Shown here: positions 7,760-15,495 of the stretch, piece by piece
Layout of the letters: every line of letters begins with the position of its first letter
Numbering within the stretch: the stretch's first letter is position 1
NCBI GenBank assembly: GCA_020160935.1
Contig: JAIUPL010000007.1
Location: 171,741-235,740, forward strand
Length of the DNA stretch: 64,000 nt
Source: Bacteroidota bacterium
GTDB taxonomy: Bacteria; Bacteroidota; Bacteroidia; Chitinophagales; Saprospiraceae
Reading direction: 5' to 3'
Position numbers and translations under genes: made by a program
Notes under the pieces: generated by a model
What the model saw: only the letters and a program-made list of their open reading frames with translations
The model's database searches: none
Told to the model about the DNA's origin: nothing

Positions 7760-9460
7760 TTCCCTTTTCACCCGATAACTACCCGACACCGTATGCGTAG
7801 CCCCCTGTTCATCCAGATACGTGCCGGAGAAGGTGCCGATGAAATACTCGCCAGGATTTGCGGGGAAATTGGTCAGGTTGGTAATAATGCCGGCGGCTGC
7901 AGCGCCGGAAAGACCAACAGTGGGGTTGGAGAAATATTCCAGGGGATAGGTGCCGGCCTGCGTTGCTGAAAACTGAAGGGAGATATAACTGGTAGTGCCG
8001 AATCCTCCATACAAATTGATGCTGGCAAAACCGATAGAATCTATGGAATAGCCATCCGGTTCAGGAACAGTAAGTGTCTGCCCATCGATCGTGGATTGAA
8101 TATATTCGTCCAGGCCGATACATGCGGTGAGTGTACCCACATTTATCACACCACCAGGGGTAGGTATAGCAACCGTCTGCACAGGGCTTTCTTTCAGGTT
8201 GTCGAGGTCGAATGCCTGCACCTGTATGCTGGGCAAGTTGTTACAATTCAGGATAGTATATGAAAAAGCCCCGTTTTCGTCTGCAAACACGATATTATTT
8301 CCAATACGCACATACCCGTTGCTAACAGGATTACCTGCGCAGTTGACGATATTGCCGGTGAATGTAGGCGTATTCAGAGATGAACTGCTGATAATAATGG
8401 GCGGCAAAGTGGTGCTGCTATTGAATGGCCCAATGGTTTGGGTGTATAGTACCTGGTTGCCACACTGGCCGTACAACTGGATATTCATTTGCATCTCAAC
8501 ACCTTGGATCACCCCTCCGCCGAACTGACCGTTTTGGTCGGTATTGGCATATCCGGGCCAACTGGTGTTGGTCGCAATCAATTCGATGGTCACAAATGGC
8601 AGCGGGTGTTGCAGGTCGTCGAGATAAACACTGCCATTCAACTGCACCAGCGACAAGCCTACGTCACAGTTCCAGAAAGAAAAGTGTTTCACTTTACCCA
8701 CGTACTGATTGCCGTTTTTCTGGGCCGAGCCCTCTTCTATCCAACGGGACTTGACTACATCGAAATGCCAGAGCGGGATGTCCGACGGCGCTTGCGAAGC
8801 CTGCACACTTGTAATCGGCATAGTCAGTTCCACCTCCATGCCATCGGCAATCTGGGCTTTTCCGGCAGCGCCTTCCAGTTCTACGGCGACCATGCCAAAA
8901 CTGCCAAGTGCCTGTTCGTTTCCGGAGGTACCGATTCCCCGAAAGTCGCCAGGGCAGAATAAGGCCAATTGATCGTCCTGGGGGTTCAGGTAGCGTGCAA
9001 ACACGCGGATATTGCCGGATGTGTTGACGGAATTGGCCGGGAATTTCAGGGTAGGGCCGCCCGGAATACTGACGGTACCACCCGACGCATTGTCGAACGA
9101 ACCAACCTGTACTTTTTTAATCAATTGAATCGTAACCGTTTGCAGCGCCTCGTCTTTCACATAGTAGGCGCGGGAGAACTCGAAGTAACCATCTTTATTG
9201 ACAGAAAGTATCGCGTCATTGTCGGGCATTTGTACCTTTTTGGTACGGAAAACACCGTTGTCGTCCGTCGTCACGGTCTGGGTGCCCGCCTGTACCTGTG
9301 CATTCGCCACCGGCGCACCCGATTCGTCGATAATACGCCCCGCAAAGGCTACGTCCACCAACCGGGATTCAAAATTCATGGGATCCTGGTTGCAGGCGTA
9401 CCAACTGACTATGCTCAGCAGTAGCACGAACAAGCCAAGGGTTACTCTAAGGTTTTTCAT
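7757..9460 (-). CDS. Surface lipoprotein or exported protein with carboxypeptidase-regulatory-like domains
   Basis: The start is set at the ATG at 9460 (MKNLRVTLGLFVLLLSIVSW), giving 567 residues with an N-terminal hydrophobic segment ending in a cysteine (WYAC) that may be lipidated. The upstream in-frame extension has no signal-like content. Residues about 35-120 form a CarboxypepD-regulatory-like beta domain (GRIIDESGAPVANAQVQAG). Further beta domains include one with PGGPTLKFPANSV, resembling parts of ZU5-type surface proteins, and two more regulatory-like Ig folds. No catalytic motif was seen. It is probably a cell-surface adhesin or scaffold. The gene is divergent from the SNF2 helicase gene. 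Confidence 0.75.
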   Translation of the reverse strand: MKNLRVTLGLFVLLLSIVSWYACNQDPMNFESRLVDVAFAGRIIDESGAPVANAQVQAGTQTVTTDDNGVFRTKKVQMPDNDAILSVNKDGYFEFSRAYYVKDEALQTVTIQLIKKVQVGSFDNASGGTVSIPGGPTLKFPANSVNTSGNIRVFARYLNPQDDQLALFCPGDFRGIGTSGNEQALGSFGMVAVELEGAAGKAQIADGMEVELTMPITSVQASQAPSDIPLWHFDVVKSRWIEEGSAQKNGNQYVGKVKHFSFWNCDVGLSLVQLNGSVYLDDLQHPLPFVTIELIATNTSWPGYANTDQNGQFGGGVIQGVEMQMNIQLYGQCGNQVLYTQTIGPFNSSTTLPPIIISSSSLNTPTFTGNIVNCAGNPVSNGYVRIGNNIVFADENGAFSYTILNCNNLPSIQVQAFDLDNLKESPVQTVAIPTPGGVINVGTLTACIGLDEYIQSTIDGQTLTVPEPDGYSIDSIGFASINLYGGFGTTSYISLQFSATQAGTYPLEYFSNPTVGLSGAAAAGIITNLTNFPANPGEYFIGTFSGTYLDEQGATHTVSGSYRVKRE

Positions 9461-9610
9461 ACTGTAAAGTTTTTGTGAAAGAAATTGGTTGTCAGTCCAT
9501 TTCACGCATCGCTCCCTGGGAAGGTTGGGTAAAGCCGAAAAAATTCTTTTCAACGCATTTGTAGAATTATCTTCGCCGCCCGTTCGAAATTCACATTTAC
9601 CATCACAATC

Positions 9611-12547
9611 ATGCAGTTTCAGGTCGTATTCAACCTGTATCCTTTTTCAGAAAATCTGTACCTGCCCTCCGCCAATATTGTGCAGGAGGACAAGGGCGGG
9701 CAACTGACGCACCTGGTGCAAAAGGCCACTGCAGCAACCGTGGTATCGTACGGACTGGAACTCACCCCTCTGCAGCAACGACTGCTGGGGATGATCGAAC
9801 AATTGACACCCAAAAGCCTCGAATCCAGGTACAAACCACCCAAAGCCAAAACGGCCACTGCGCTGGATAACCTGCTGGCCGACAAAGCGACGAAAGACGT
9901 GGTGGAGCGTTATATTTTTTCCCAACTCGATGTGTTTCTGGATGAAATTGCCCGCAATCGACTACCGCTGACCATCGATGCCGAACGCAAATCGCTGGCA
10001 AAAGACGTGCAGGTGGTGTTTCCACGCGAAGAACTCGTGCCGCACCTGTTCTTTAAAAAAACCACAGAAGGCATCGAGTATCGCCTGCAATTAGGCACCG
10101 AAACCCAGCGCTGGAACCTGCGCGAACACAACATCGTGCCGCTCACCAACCTGGAACCTGCCTGGATTCTGGTCGACTACGCCTTGTTTCGCGTGCCGGG
10201 CATCAATGGCAACATGGTCAAGCCGTTTCGCCAAAAAGACACCGTGCTGGTACCTGCTCGTTCGGAACGCGAATATTTCAGAAAAGTCATTGCCAAAAGC
10301 ATTCGACGCGGCCGCGTGGAAGCCGAAGGTTTTCGGGTGGAAAAAGCCGAAACCCTGCGTTTTACCCGCCTCGAAACAGTGGAAAACATCCTGGAAAACC
10401 GCTGGCTGCTGAAACCGGTGTTTGAATACGACGGCGCCGAATTTCAGTGGGGCGAACGCCGCGACCGCGTCACTTCGCTGGATATTCCGGACAACGATCA
10501 GGGTGAAATTGCCGTACATCTCGTTTGCAGGGATGCAGAAAAAGAATTAAAACATATTGATTTTCTCAAAAATAACGGCCTGGAAGACGACGGCCGCGCC
10601 ATGAGCACCACACATTCAGGTGAAGGAAAATATGCCAGTCTGCAAAGCCTGCTTCAGTGGCTCGGTCGCCATCACCGTGCACTGGAATCGGAAGGTTTTC
10701 GCATTGTAGCGCCGCAAACCGACGGTCGTACCCTGTTTCTGGGCGCCTCGGATATTGCGGTTCAGTCGGAAGCCGCCGGCGACTGGTTTGATGTACAGGG
10801 GCGCGTGACAGTGGGTGAATATTCGTTTTCGTTTCAGCGTCTGCTGCCCAATTTGCGCCGCAACGACCCGTTTTTTGAACTGCCCGACGGCACTTTTTTC
10901 CTGATTCCGGAAGAATGGTTTGCCCGCTTTGCCGACCTGGCGGGTGTGTTGCAGGAACAGGGCGACCTGCTCCGGCTGCCCAAATCGCTGTACACCGTTT
11001 TGCAAAACACCGACAGCGATGCAGAGCCGGAAAAATACCCGCTCATCCAGCCCGAATCCGTTGACTATCAGCCGTCTGAACACCTGAAAGCCACGTTGCG
11101 GCCCTATCAGTTGACGGGTATAAAATGGCTGGTCGGGCATTACCGACACGGCTTCGGCGCCTGCCTGGCCGACGATATGGGGCTGGGCAAAACCCTGCAA
11201 ACCATCGCCTTGCTGCTGCACGCCAAGGAGAACAAGGGACAAAGCGCCGAATTAGCACCCGCAACAGGCAATAGCCAACTCGACCTGTTTGCCAACTACC
11301 GCGCCGAACTCCGCCCGCTGAATGCGCTCTTGCTACTACCTGCCTCGCTGGTGTTTAACTGGCAGCAGGAATTGGTGCGTTTCGCGCCTTCGCTGTTTAC
11401 CTACGCGCACCTCGGGCCCAAACGCCTGCGCGAGGCCCGGGCCATTGGCGCCCACGATGTGGTGCTTACGACGTACCACACGGCTTTGCAAGACCTCGAA
11501 TTGCTGGAAAAAGTGGACTGGCATTTTATCGTGCTCGACGAAAGCCAACAGATCAAAAACCGCGATTCGGAAATTTCCAAAATGGCCAGAAGCCTGCGCG
11601 CCGACTGCCGGATTTCACTGTCGGGTACGCCCATCGAAAACTCGCTGGCCGACCTGTGGACGCAGATGGAATTTATCAATCCGGCCACGCTGGGCTCCTA
11701 CCGCCAGTTTCGCGAACAATTTCAGGCGCCGATTGAAAAACAGGGCGACGAAAAAGCGAAAGCGCGCCTTTTCAGCCGCGTACAGCCGTTTTTCCTGCGC
11801 CGCACGAAAGAAGAAGTAGCGCCCGATCTGCCGGAACTGACTACCCAGATTTTTTATTCCGAAATGTCGGCCGAGCAGAAAAAATACTACGAACAGGTGA
11901 AATCGGCCATGCGCAACCAGATTCTATCGCTGTTCGACGACCCCAAAACGCGGCTTCAGGCCTTGCAGGCACTCACCCGCCTGCGGCAAATTGCCAACCA
12001 TCCCCGCCTGGCCGACCCCGATTACCTCGGCTCCAGCGCCAAGATGGACGATGTGCTGGCGCAGTGGGACGTGGTGCGCCGAGCCGGCCACAAAGCCTTG
12101 TTTTTCAGCAGTTACGAAAAACACCTGCAATTGTATCGCAGTGTTTGGGAAGCCGAAAAACAGCCGTATTCCTGGCTCACGGGCGAGGTATCGCAAGCCG
12201 ACCGCGGCGCTGCCGTGCAACGGTTTCAGACGGACGCCGATGTGCAGGCATTTTTCATGACCCTCGGCGCCGGCGGTGTGGGTTTGAACCTCACGGCAGC
12301 CGATTATGTTTTTCTACTCGACCCCTGGTGGAACCCCGCCAAGGAAGACCAGGCCATCGCGCGTGCGCACCGCATCGGCCGCATGCACCCCGTGACGGCC
12401 GTGCGATTTATCAGCCGCGGCACCATCGAGGAAAAAATATTGCAATTGCAGGAACGGAAACGAGCGCTGGGGAAAGATTTGTTCGCTACCGCCGACTCCG
12501 AATACCCGCATTTGGAGCGGGAAGACGTGGAAATGCTATTGCAGTAG
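9611..12547 (+). CDS. SNF2-family DEAD/DEAH-box helicase
   Basis: The 978-residue protein has a long N-terminal region (1-480) of the kind found in bacterial SNF2 proteins, then a complete Swi2/Snf2 ATPase. Motif I is DDMGLGKT (about 520-527), motif II is DESQ (about 642), motif III is SGTPIENSLADLW, and the C-terminal helicase lobe ends with QAIARAHRIGR (about 914). Such enzymes use ATP to move along or remodel double-stranded DNA-protein complexes; bacterial members have been linked to RNA polymerase recycling and to defence, but no defence genes lie next to this one. The start at 9611 has a -7-like TATCTTCG at 9568-9575. The TAG stop is followed at once by an AGTCCTA array. Confidence 0.93.
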   Translation: MQFQVVFNLYPFSENLYLPSANIVQEDKGGQLTHLVQKATAATVVSYGLELTPLQQRLLGMIEQLTPKSLESRYKPPKAKTATALDNLLADKATKDVVERYIFSQLDVFLDEIARNRLPLTIDAERKSLAKDVQVVFPREELVPHLFFKKTTEGIEYRLQLGTETQRWNLREHNIVPLTNLEPAWILVDYALFRVPGINGNMVKPFRQKDTVLVPARSEREYFRKVIAKSIRRGRVEAEGFRVEKAETLRFTRLETVENILENRWLLKPVFEYDGAEFQWGERRDRVTSLDIPDNDQGEIAVHLVCRDAEKELKHIDFLKNNGLEDDGRAMSTTHSGEGKYASLQSLLQWLGRHHRALESEGFRIVAPQTDGRTLFLGASDIAVQSEAAGDWFDVQGRVTVGEYSFSFQRLLPNLRRNDPFFELPDGTFFLIPEEWFARFADLAGVLQEQGDLLRLPKSLYTVLQNTDSDAEPEKYPLIQPESVDYQPSEHLKATLRPYQLTGIKWLVGHYRHGFGACLADDMGLGKTLQTIALLLHAKENKGQSAELAPATGNSQLDLFANYRAELRPLNALLLLPASLVFNWQQELVRFAPSLFTYAHLGPKRLREARAIGAHDVVLTTYHTALQDLELLEKVDWHFIVLDESQQIKNRDSEISKMARSLRADCRISLSGTPIENSLADLWTQMEFINPATLGSYRQFREQFQAPIEKQGDEKAKARLFSRVQPFFLRRTKEEVAPDLPELTTQIFYSEMSAEQKKYYEQVKSAMRNQILSLFDDPKTRLQALQALTRLRQIANHPRLADPDYLGSSAKMDDVLAQWDVVRRAGHKALFFSSYEKHLQLYRSVWEAEKQPYSWLTGEVSQADRGAAVQRFQTDADVQAFFMTLGAGGVGLNLTAADYVFLLDPWWNPAKEDQAIARAHRIGRMHPVTAVRFISRGTIEEKILQLQERKRALGKDLFATADSEYPHLEREDVEMLLQ

Positions 12548-12548
12548 C

Positions 12549-12634
12549 AGTCCTAAGTCCTAAGTCCTAAGTCCTGAGTCCTAAGTCCGTGGGTAGCGAG
12601 CCCTGATAACAGATAACATATAACAGATAACAAT
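12549..12634. repeat. Single-arm AGTCCTA array after the helicase gene
   Basis: Five to six AGTCCTA/AGTCCTG heptamers occupy 12549-12588, right behind the TAG stop. ATAACAG/ATAACAT units then run to the next ATG (12604-12634). No inverted partner is present. The same AGTCCTA unit recurs in the hairpin at 42267-42411. Confidence 0.85.
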
Positions 12635-12635
12635 T

Positions 12636-13229
12636 ATGAAACCTGGCATTTATTCATTTCTCCTGGCGCTGGCAACTGTACTGGCGCTGTCGTCCTGCGG
12701 TGCCGATCCGGCGCCGGAAAGCAGCAAACCCAATGCCGTTACGACGCCACAATCTGCACAAGACCAGGCGGCTGCACCGGGCCCTTCGGCCGTGCCGGAA
12801 CCACCCTTCATCAAGGAAGGTGAGTTGGCGTTGCTCGACGCCACGGGCAAAAAAGTGTTGACCAAACTCGATATTGAAATTGCCGAAGTATCGCAGGAAC
12901 GCGAACAAGGTCTGATGTACCGAAAAAGTATGCTCGACAAGCAGGGCATGCTCTTTTTATTCGAGTTTCAGGAAGAACAGAGTTTCTGGATGCACAATAC
13001 CTATATCCCGCTCGACATCATTTACCTGAACGACAAACTGGAAATTGTTTCGATCCAGAAAAATGCCCAGCCCATGAGCGACAAACCCTTGCCCTCGGGC
13101 AAACCTGCGCAATACGTGTTGGAAATCAACGGCGGCCTCAGCGACAAACTTGGACTCAAACCCGGCGTGAAAGCAGCGTGGATGGATTATGTAAACAATC
13201 GGGAAGTGGGGGGGTATAATGGGTTGTGA
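12636..13229 (+). CDS. DUF192 lipoprotein
   Basis: The 197-residue protein has a clear lipoprotein signal (hydrophobic LLALATVLALSSC, lipidated Cys about residue 21), then a Pro/Ala/Ser-rich linker to about residue 60, then a DUF192 domain. Family hallmarks are REQGLMYRKSMLDKQGMLF, FWMHNTYIPLDIIYL and the ending with LKPG. DUF192 proteins are small secreted or periplasmic beta proteins of unclear biochemical function. The gene lies between the helicase and fic genes and has its own ATG after an ATAACAG array. Confidence 0.9.
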   Translation: MKPGIYSFLLALATVLALSSCGADPAPESSKPNAVTTPQSAQDQAAAPGPSAVPEPPFIKEGELALLDATGKKVLTKLDIEIAEVSQEREQGLMYRKSMLDKQGMLFLFEFQEEQSFWMHNTYIPLDIIYLNDKLEIVSIQKNAQPMSDKPLPSGKPAQYVLEINGGLSDKLGLKPGVKAAWMDYVNNREVGGYNGL

Positions 13230-13292
13230 GGGGTAGAGAGGTTTTGAGAAGAATAACAATATCAAACCATGTGATCTGATTTTGATTCAACA

Positions 13293-13346
13293 CTTGCCCT
13301 TTTTCCTGTAAAACAGTACCTTTGATGCGATCAAATGATGGCATCA
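13293..13346 (+). promoter_or_regulatory. fic promoter with overlapping palindromic operator
   Basis: A CTTG -33-like element at 13293-13296, a 20-base spacer and a perfect TAnnTTTG element (TACCTTTG, 13317-13324). An inverted repeat overlaps the last two bases of the -7 box: TGATGCGATCA (13323-13333), spacer AA, TGATGGCATCA (13336-13346). The arms match at 10 of 11 positions. Its final A is the first base of the ATG at 13346. Confidence 0.75.
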
Positions 13347-14305
13347 TGATTCACAAATATTACGAAGGCACCCCTCAAATCATCAATCTGTCCACCGAGA
13401 TTGGCAGGTTGTTAGGAGTTGTTGATGCTACACACCTCCAGAAGCCACAGGCCGAACTCAGGAAAAAAAACAAAGTAAAAACGATTCGCGCCTCCTTGGC
13501 AATTGAGGGGAATACTTTGAGTGAAGATCAGATCACTGCCATCATTGAGAACAAACGCGTAACAGGTCCTTCCAGAGATATCAAAGAGGTAGAGAATGCC
13601 ATTCGTGCATATGACAATCTTTCGAATTTTGACGCTTTTTCAAAAGAATCCTATTTGGAGGCACATCGTCTGTTAATGTCGGGCCTTGTAGATACGCCTG
13701 GGCAGTTCAGGACTGGTTCAGTCGGAGTAATACAAGGAGACAGGATCGCCCATTTAGCGCCACCAGGATGGAATGTCGATAATTTGATGACAACTTTGTT
13801 TGGCTATCTTAAAGAAGGAGAGGATAACCTGATCATCAAAAGTTGTGTATTCCATTACGAGATGGAGTTTATTCATCCTTTTATGGATGGGAACGGACGC
13901 ATGGGCCGACTCTGGCAGACGGTGATACTGATGAAGGCAAATCCCGTGTTTGAATTTTTGCCAATCGAACAAGAGATAAAGAAAAGTCAGGAAGAATATT
14001 ACCATGTACTGAGCCAATGTGACAAAGAAGGGCTTTCCACAAAGTTTGTGGAATACCTCCTGAGCAAGATAAAAATAAGTTTGGCGGAACTGGTCGCTGC
14101 CCAACGTGTAAATTATACCGATTTGGAGCGTTTGAATTATTTTCTCGATCAAATTGGTACTGCCCCTTTCACAAGGAAAGATTATCTTAGGGTATTCCCT
14201 AAAATCTCCACCGCAACAGCAACACGGGATTTAAAAAAAGGGGTAGAAGAGGGCATTTTGACCAGGAATGGGAAGGATCGACTTGCCAACTATCAAAAGA
14301 AGTAA
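13346..14305 (+). CDS. Fic-family AMP-transferase with N-terminal inhibitory helix and C-terminal winged helix
   Basis: The start is the ATG at 13346 (319 residues), because the promoter box and operator leave no room for the upstream in-frame TTG/ATG. The inhibitory motif SLAIEGN (50-56, matching S/TxxxEG/N) precedes the Fic core, as in class II Fic proteins. The active site is HPFMDGNGRMGR (177-188). The C-terminus (about 255-319) is a winged-helix-like segment with TATRDLKKGVEEGIL, which probably binds DNA. The protein would transfer AMP from ATP to target hydroxyl groups and be held in check by its own helix. The operator over the promoter suggests autoregulation. No separate antitoxin gene is adjacent. 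Confidence 0.93.
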   Translation: MIHKYYEGTPQIINLSTEIGRLLGVVDATHLQKPQAELRKKNKVKTIRASLAIEGNTLSEDQITAIIENKRVTGPSRDIKEVENAIRAYDNLSNFDAFSKESYLEAHRLLMSGLVDTPGQFRTGSVGVIQGDRIAHLAPPGWNVDNLMTTLFGYLKEGEDNLIIKSCVFHYEMEFIHPFMDGNGRMGRLWQTVILMKANPVFEFLPIEQEIKKSQEEYYHVLSQCDKEGLSTKFVEYLLSKIKISLAELVAAQRVNYTDLERLNYFLDQIGTAPFTRKDYLRVFPKISTATATRDLKKGVEEGILTRNGKDRLANYQKK

Positions 14306-14385
14306 TAACCAGCCTCGACAATACGCTGAAAAAAAAACTGTTTTTTGTTACACCATCCATGGCCGCCTGTGTACTCTTTCTGTCC

Positions 14386-14883
14386 TCAATGACACTTAAA
14401 ATAATCAAACGGCTCCAGGCAATCCAGGCACCTGAACAGCGCCTTGCAGGCCGTTGAGCCAAACTGCGACACCATTTCCGTGCGGGTGGAGTGGCAAAAA
14501 GGGCATTCCAGTGCGCGGTGTTCTCCCGTGAGCGCTTTTTTATCCATACTGGCTTCGGCGGGCGGCGCGATGCCGTATTCGGCTAATTTTCGGCGGCCCT
14601 CGGCGCTGAGCCAGTCGGTCGTCCAGGCCGGGCTGAGTACGGTGGTCACCCGCGTTTTCTGGAAACCGGCGTCCTGCAATGCCGCCCGGATATTTACCTC
14701 GATCATGTGCATGGCCGGGCAGCCGCTGTAAGTAGGGGTGATGACCACCTCCACCTCGCCGTCGGAGTGATGAATGACATCGCGAATGATGCCCAGGTCG
14801 CGAATGGTGAGTACCGGAATTTCCGGGTCGAAAACCGTATCGAGTGAACGGTTAATTTGGTCGAGCACCTGAAGAGCAGGCAT
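14386..14883 (-). CDS. paaD: PaaD-like protein (phenylacetyl-CoA epoxidase complex / Fe-S assembly, MIP18 fold)
   Basis: The 165-residue protein has an N-terminal MIP18/DUF59 domain (about 5-90, VFDPEIPVLTIRDLGII and TPTYSGCPAMHMIE), then a C-terminal zinc-ribbon-like part with CPFC, a conserved STACKALFRC, and EPFDYFKCH. This architecture is diagnostic of PaaD, which matures or accompanies the PaaABCE phenylacetyl-CoA epoxidase. The other paa genes are not in this window, so it is an orphan here. The gene converges on fic. Its C-terminal Cys/His set is intact, which argues against decay. Confidence 0.9.
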   Translation of the reverse strand: MPALQVLDQINRSLDTVFDPEIPVLTIRDLGIIRDVIHHSDGEVEVVITPTYSGCPAMHMIEVNIRAALQDAGFQKTRVTTVLSPAWTTDWLSAEGRRKLAEYGIAPPAEASMDKKALTGEHRALECPFCHSTRTEMVSQFGSTACKALFRCLDCLEPFDYFKCH

Positions 14884-14991
14884 TTTGTCAGAATTTTGGG
14901 GTAAAGTTATCCGTTTTATTCATTTATTAACCAGGAGCGTATTATACCCCGGCCATTTTTGTTCTTGAAAGTGGCTAAAGTTGCAAGAAAT

Positions 14992-15140
14992 GCCAAGCGT
15001 AATTCAGGTGGTGGTATGGGCTTCAGCCCGTCAGGACAGCGCCATTTATGGCGCTCACAATAAAAATACTAATTATAGCGCCTTAAAAGTCGCTGTCCCG
15101 ACGGGCTGAAGCCCATACCACCACCTGAATATCGCTTGGC
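14992..15140. repeat. REP/MITE-like palindromic element, copy 1
   Basis: Inverted arms of 50 bp (14992-15040 and 15091-15140, about three mismatches) begin GCCAAGCG and end CGCTTGGC. Inside each arm is a small palindrome GGGCTTCAGCCC followed by GTC(A/G)GGACAGCG. The ends, and the following TGTT, match a second copy at 32993-33145, while the inner stem differs with compensating changes. Nothing coding was seen in the rest of the 14884-15495 gap, apart from hairpins at 15221-15250 and 15376-15403. Confidence 0.88.
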
Positions 15141-15213
15141 TGTTGTGTAGTACGGACGCCCATTCTAACAATGGGGACATATGCAGTGGTCAAAAGAAGG
15201 GAACGTTTCCGAA

Positions 15214-15250
15214 ACAAAAAACAGCCAAAGGGTACATACCCTCTGGCTGT
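15214..15250 (-). terminator. Intrinsic terminator downstream of the giant adhesin gene
   Basis: Read on the minus strand, ACAGCCAGAGGGTA pairs with TACCCTTTGGCTGT (15250 to 15221, one mismatch), followed by TTTTTTGTTT. It lies about 250 bases beyond the stop of the 2161-residue gene. A second GC-rich 12-bp hairpin at 15376-15403 lies between them. Confidence 0.75.
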
Positions 15251-15495
15251 GACATTCCACAAGATTATTACGAAGATTGTACCAATGCGAGGCGAACGAG
15301 CCTGCTGCTGATAGCCAAAAAGCAACCGGCAAATGTTCGGCGCCGCAGGAGTTTTTTTTATGAGCGGGGTTGGAAGCAGGCGCCCGACTTTTCGGACGCC
15401 TGCGACCCGCTGTTTCGCAACCCCATGCTCCCTTCAACGCTTTGAAAGAAACATTTTGGTGGAGGAGCGAACTTGTAAAGAGCAACTATTTCATG

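Noticed and set aside
9611..12547. SNF2 helicase plus Fic as a defence island
   Set aside because: Neither has a defence-type partner (no restriction, retron, Zorya or DISARM genes nearby); housekeeping genes surround them.
13322..13345. Upstream TTG/ATG starts for fic
   Set aside because: They overlap the -7 element and the operator palindrome, so the transcript would begin after them.
15143..15445. 100-codon frame in the gap before the adhesin stop
   Set aside because: It crosses an intrinsic terminator hairpin and has no protein-like composition or promoter element.
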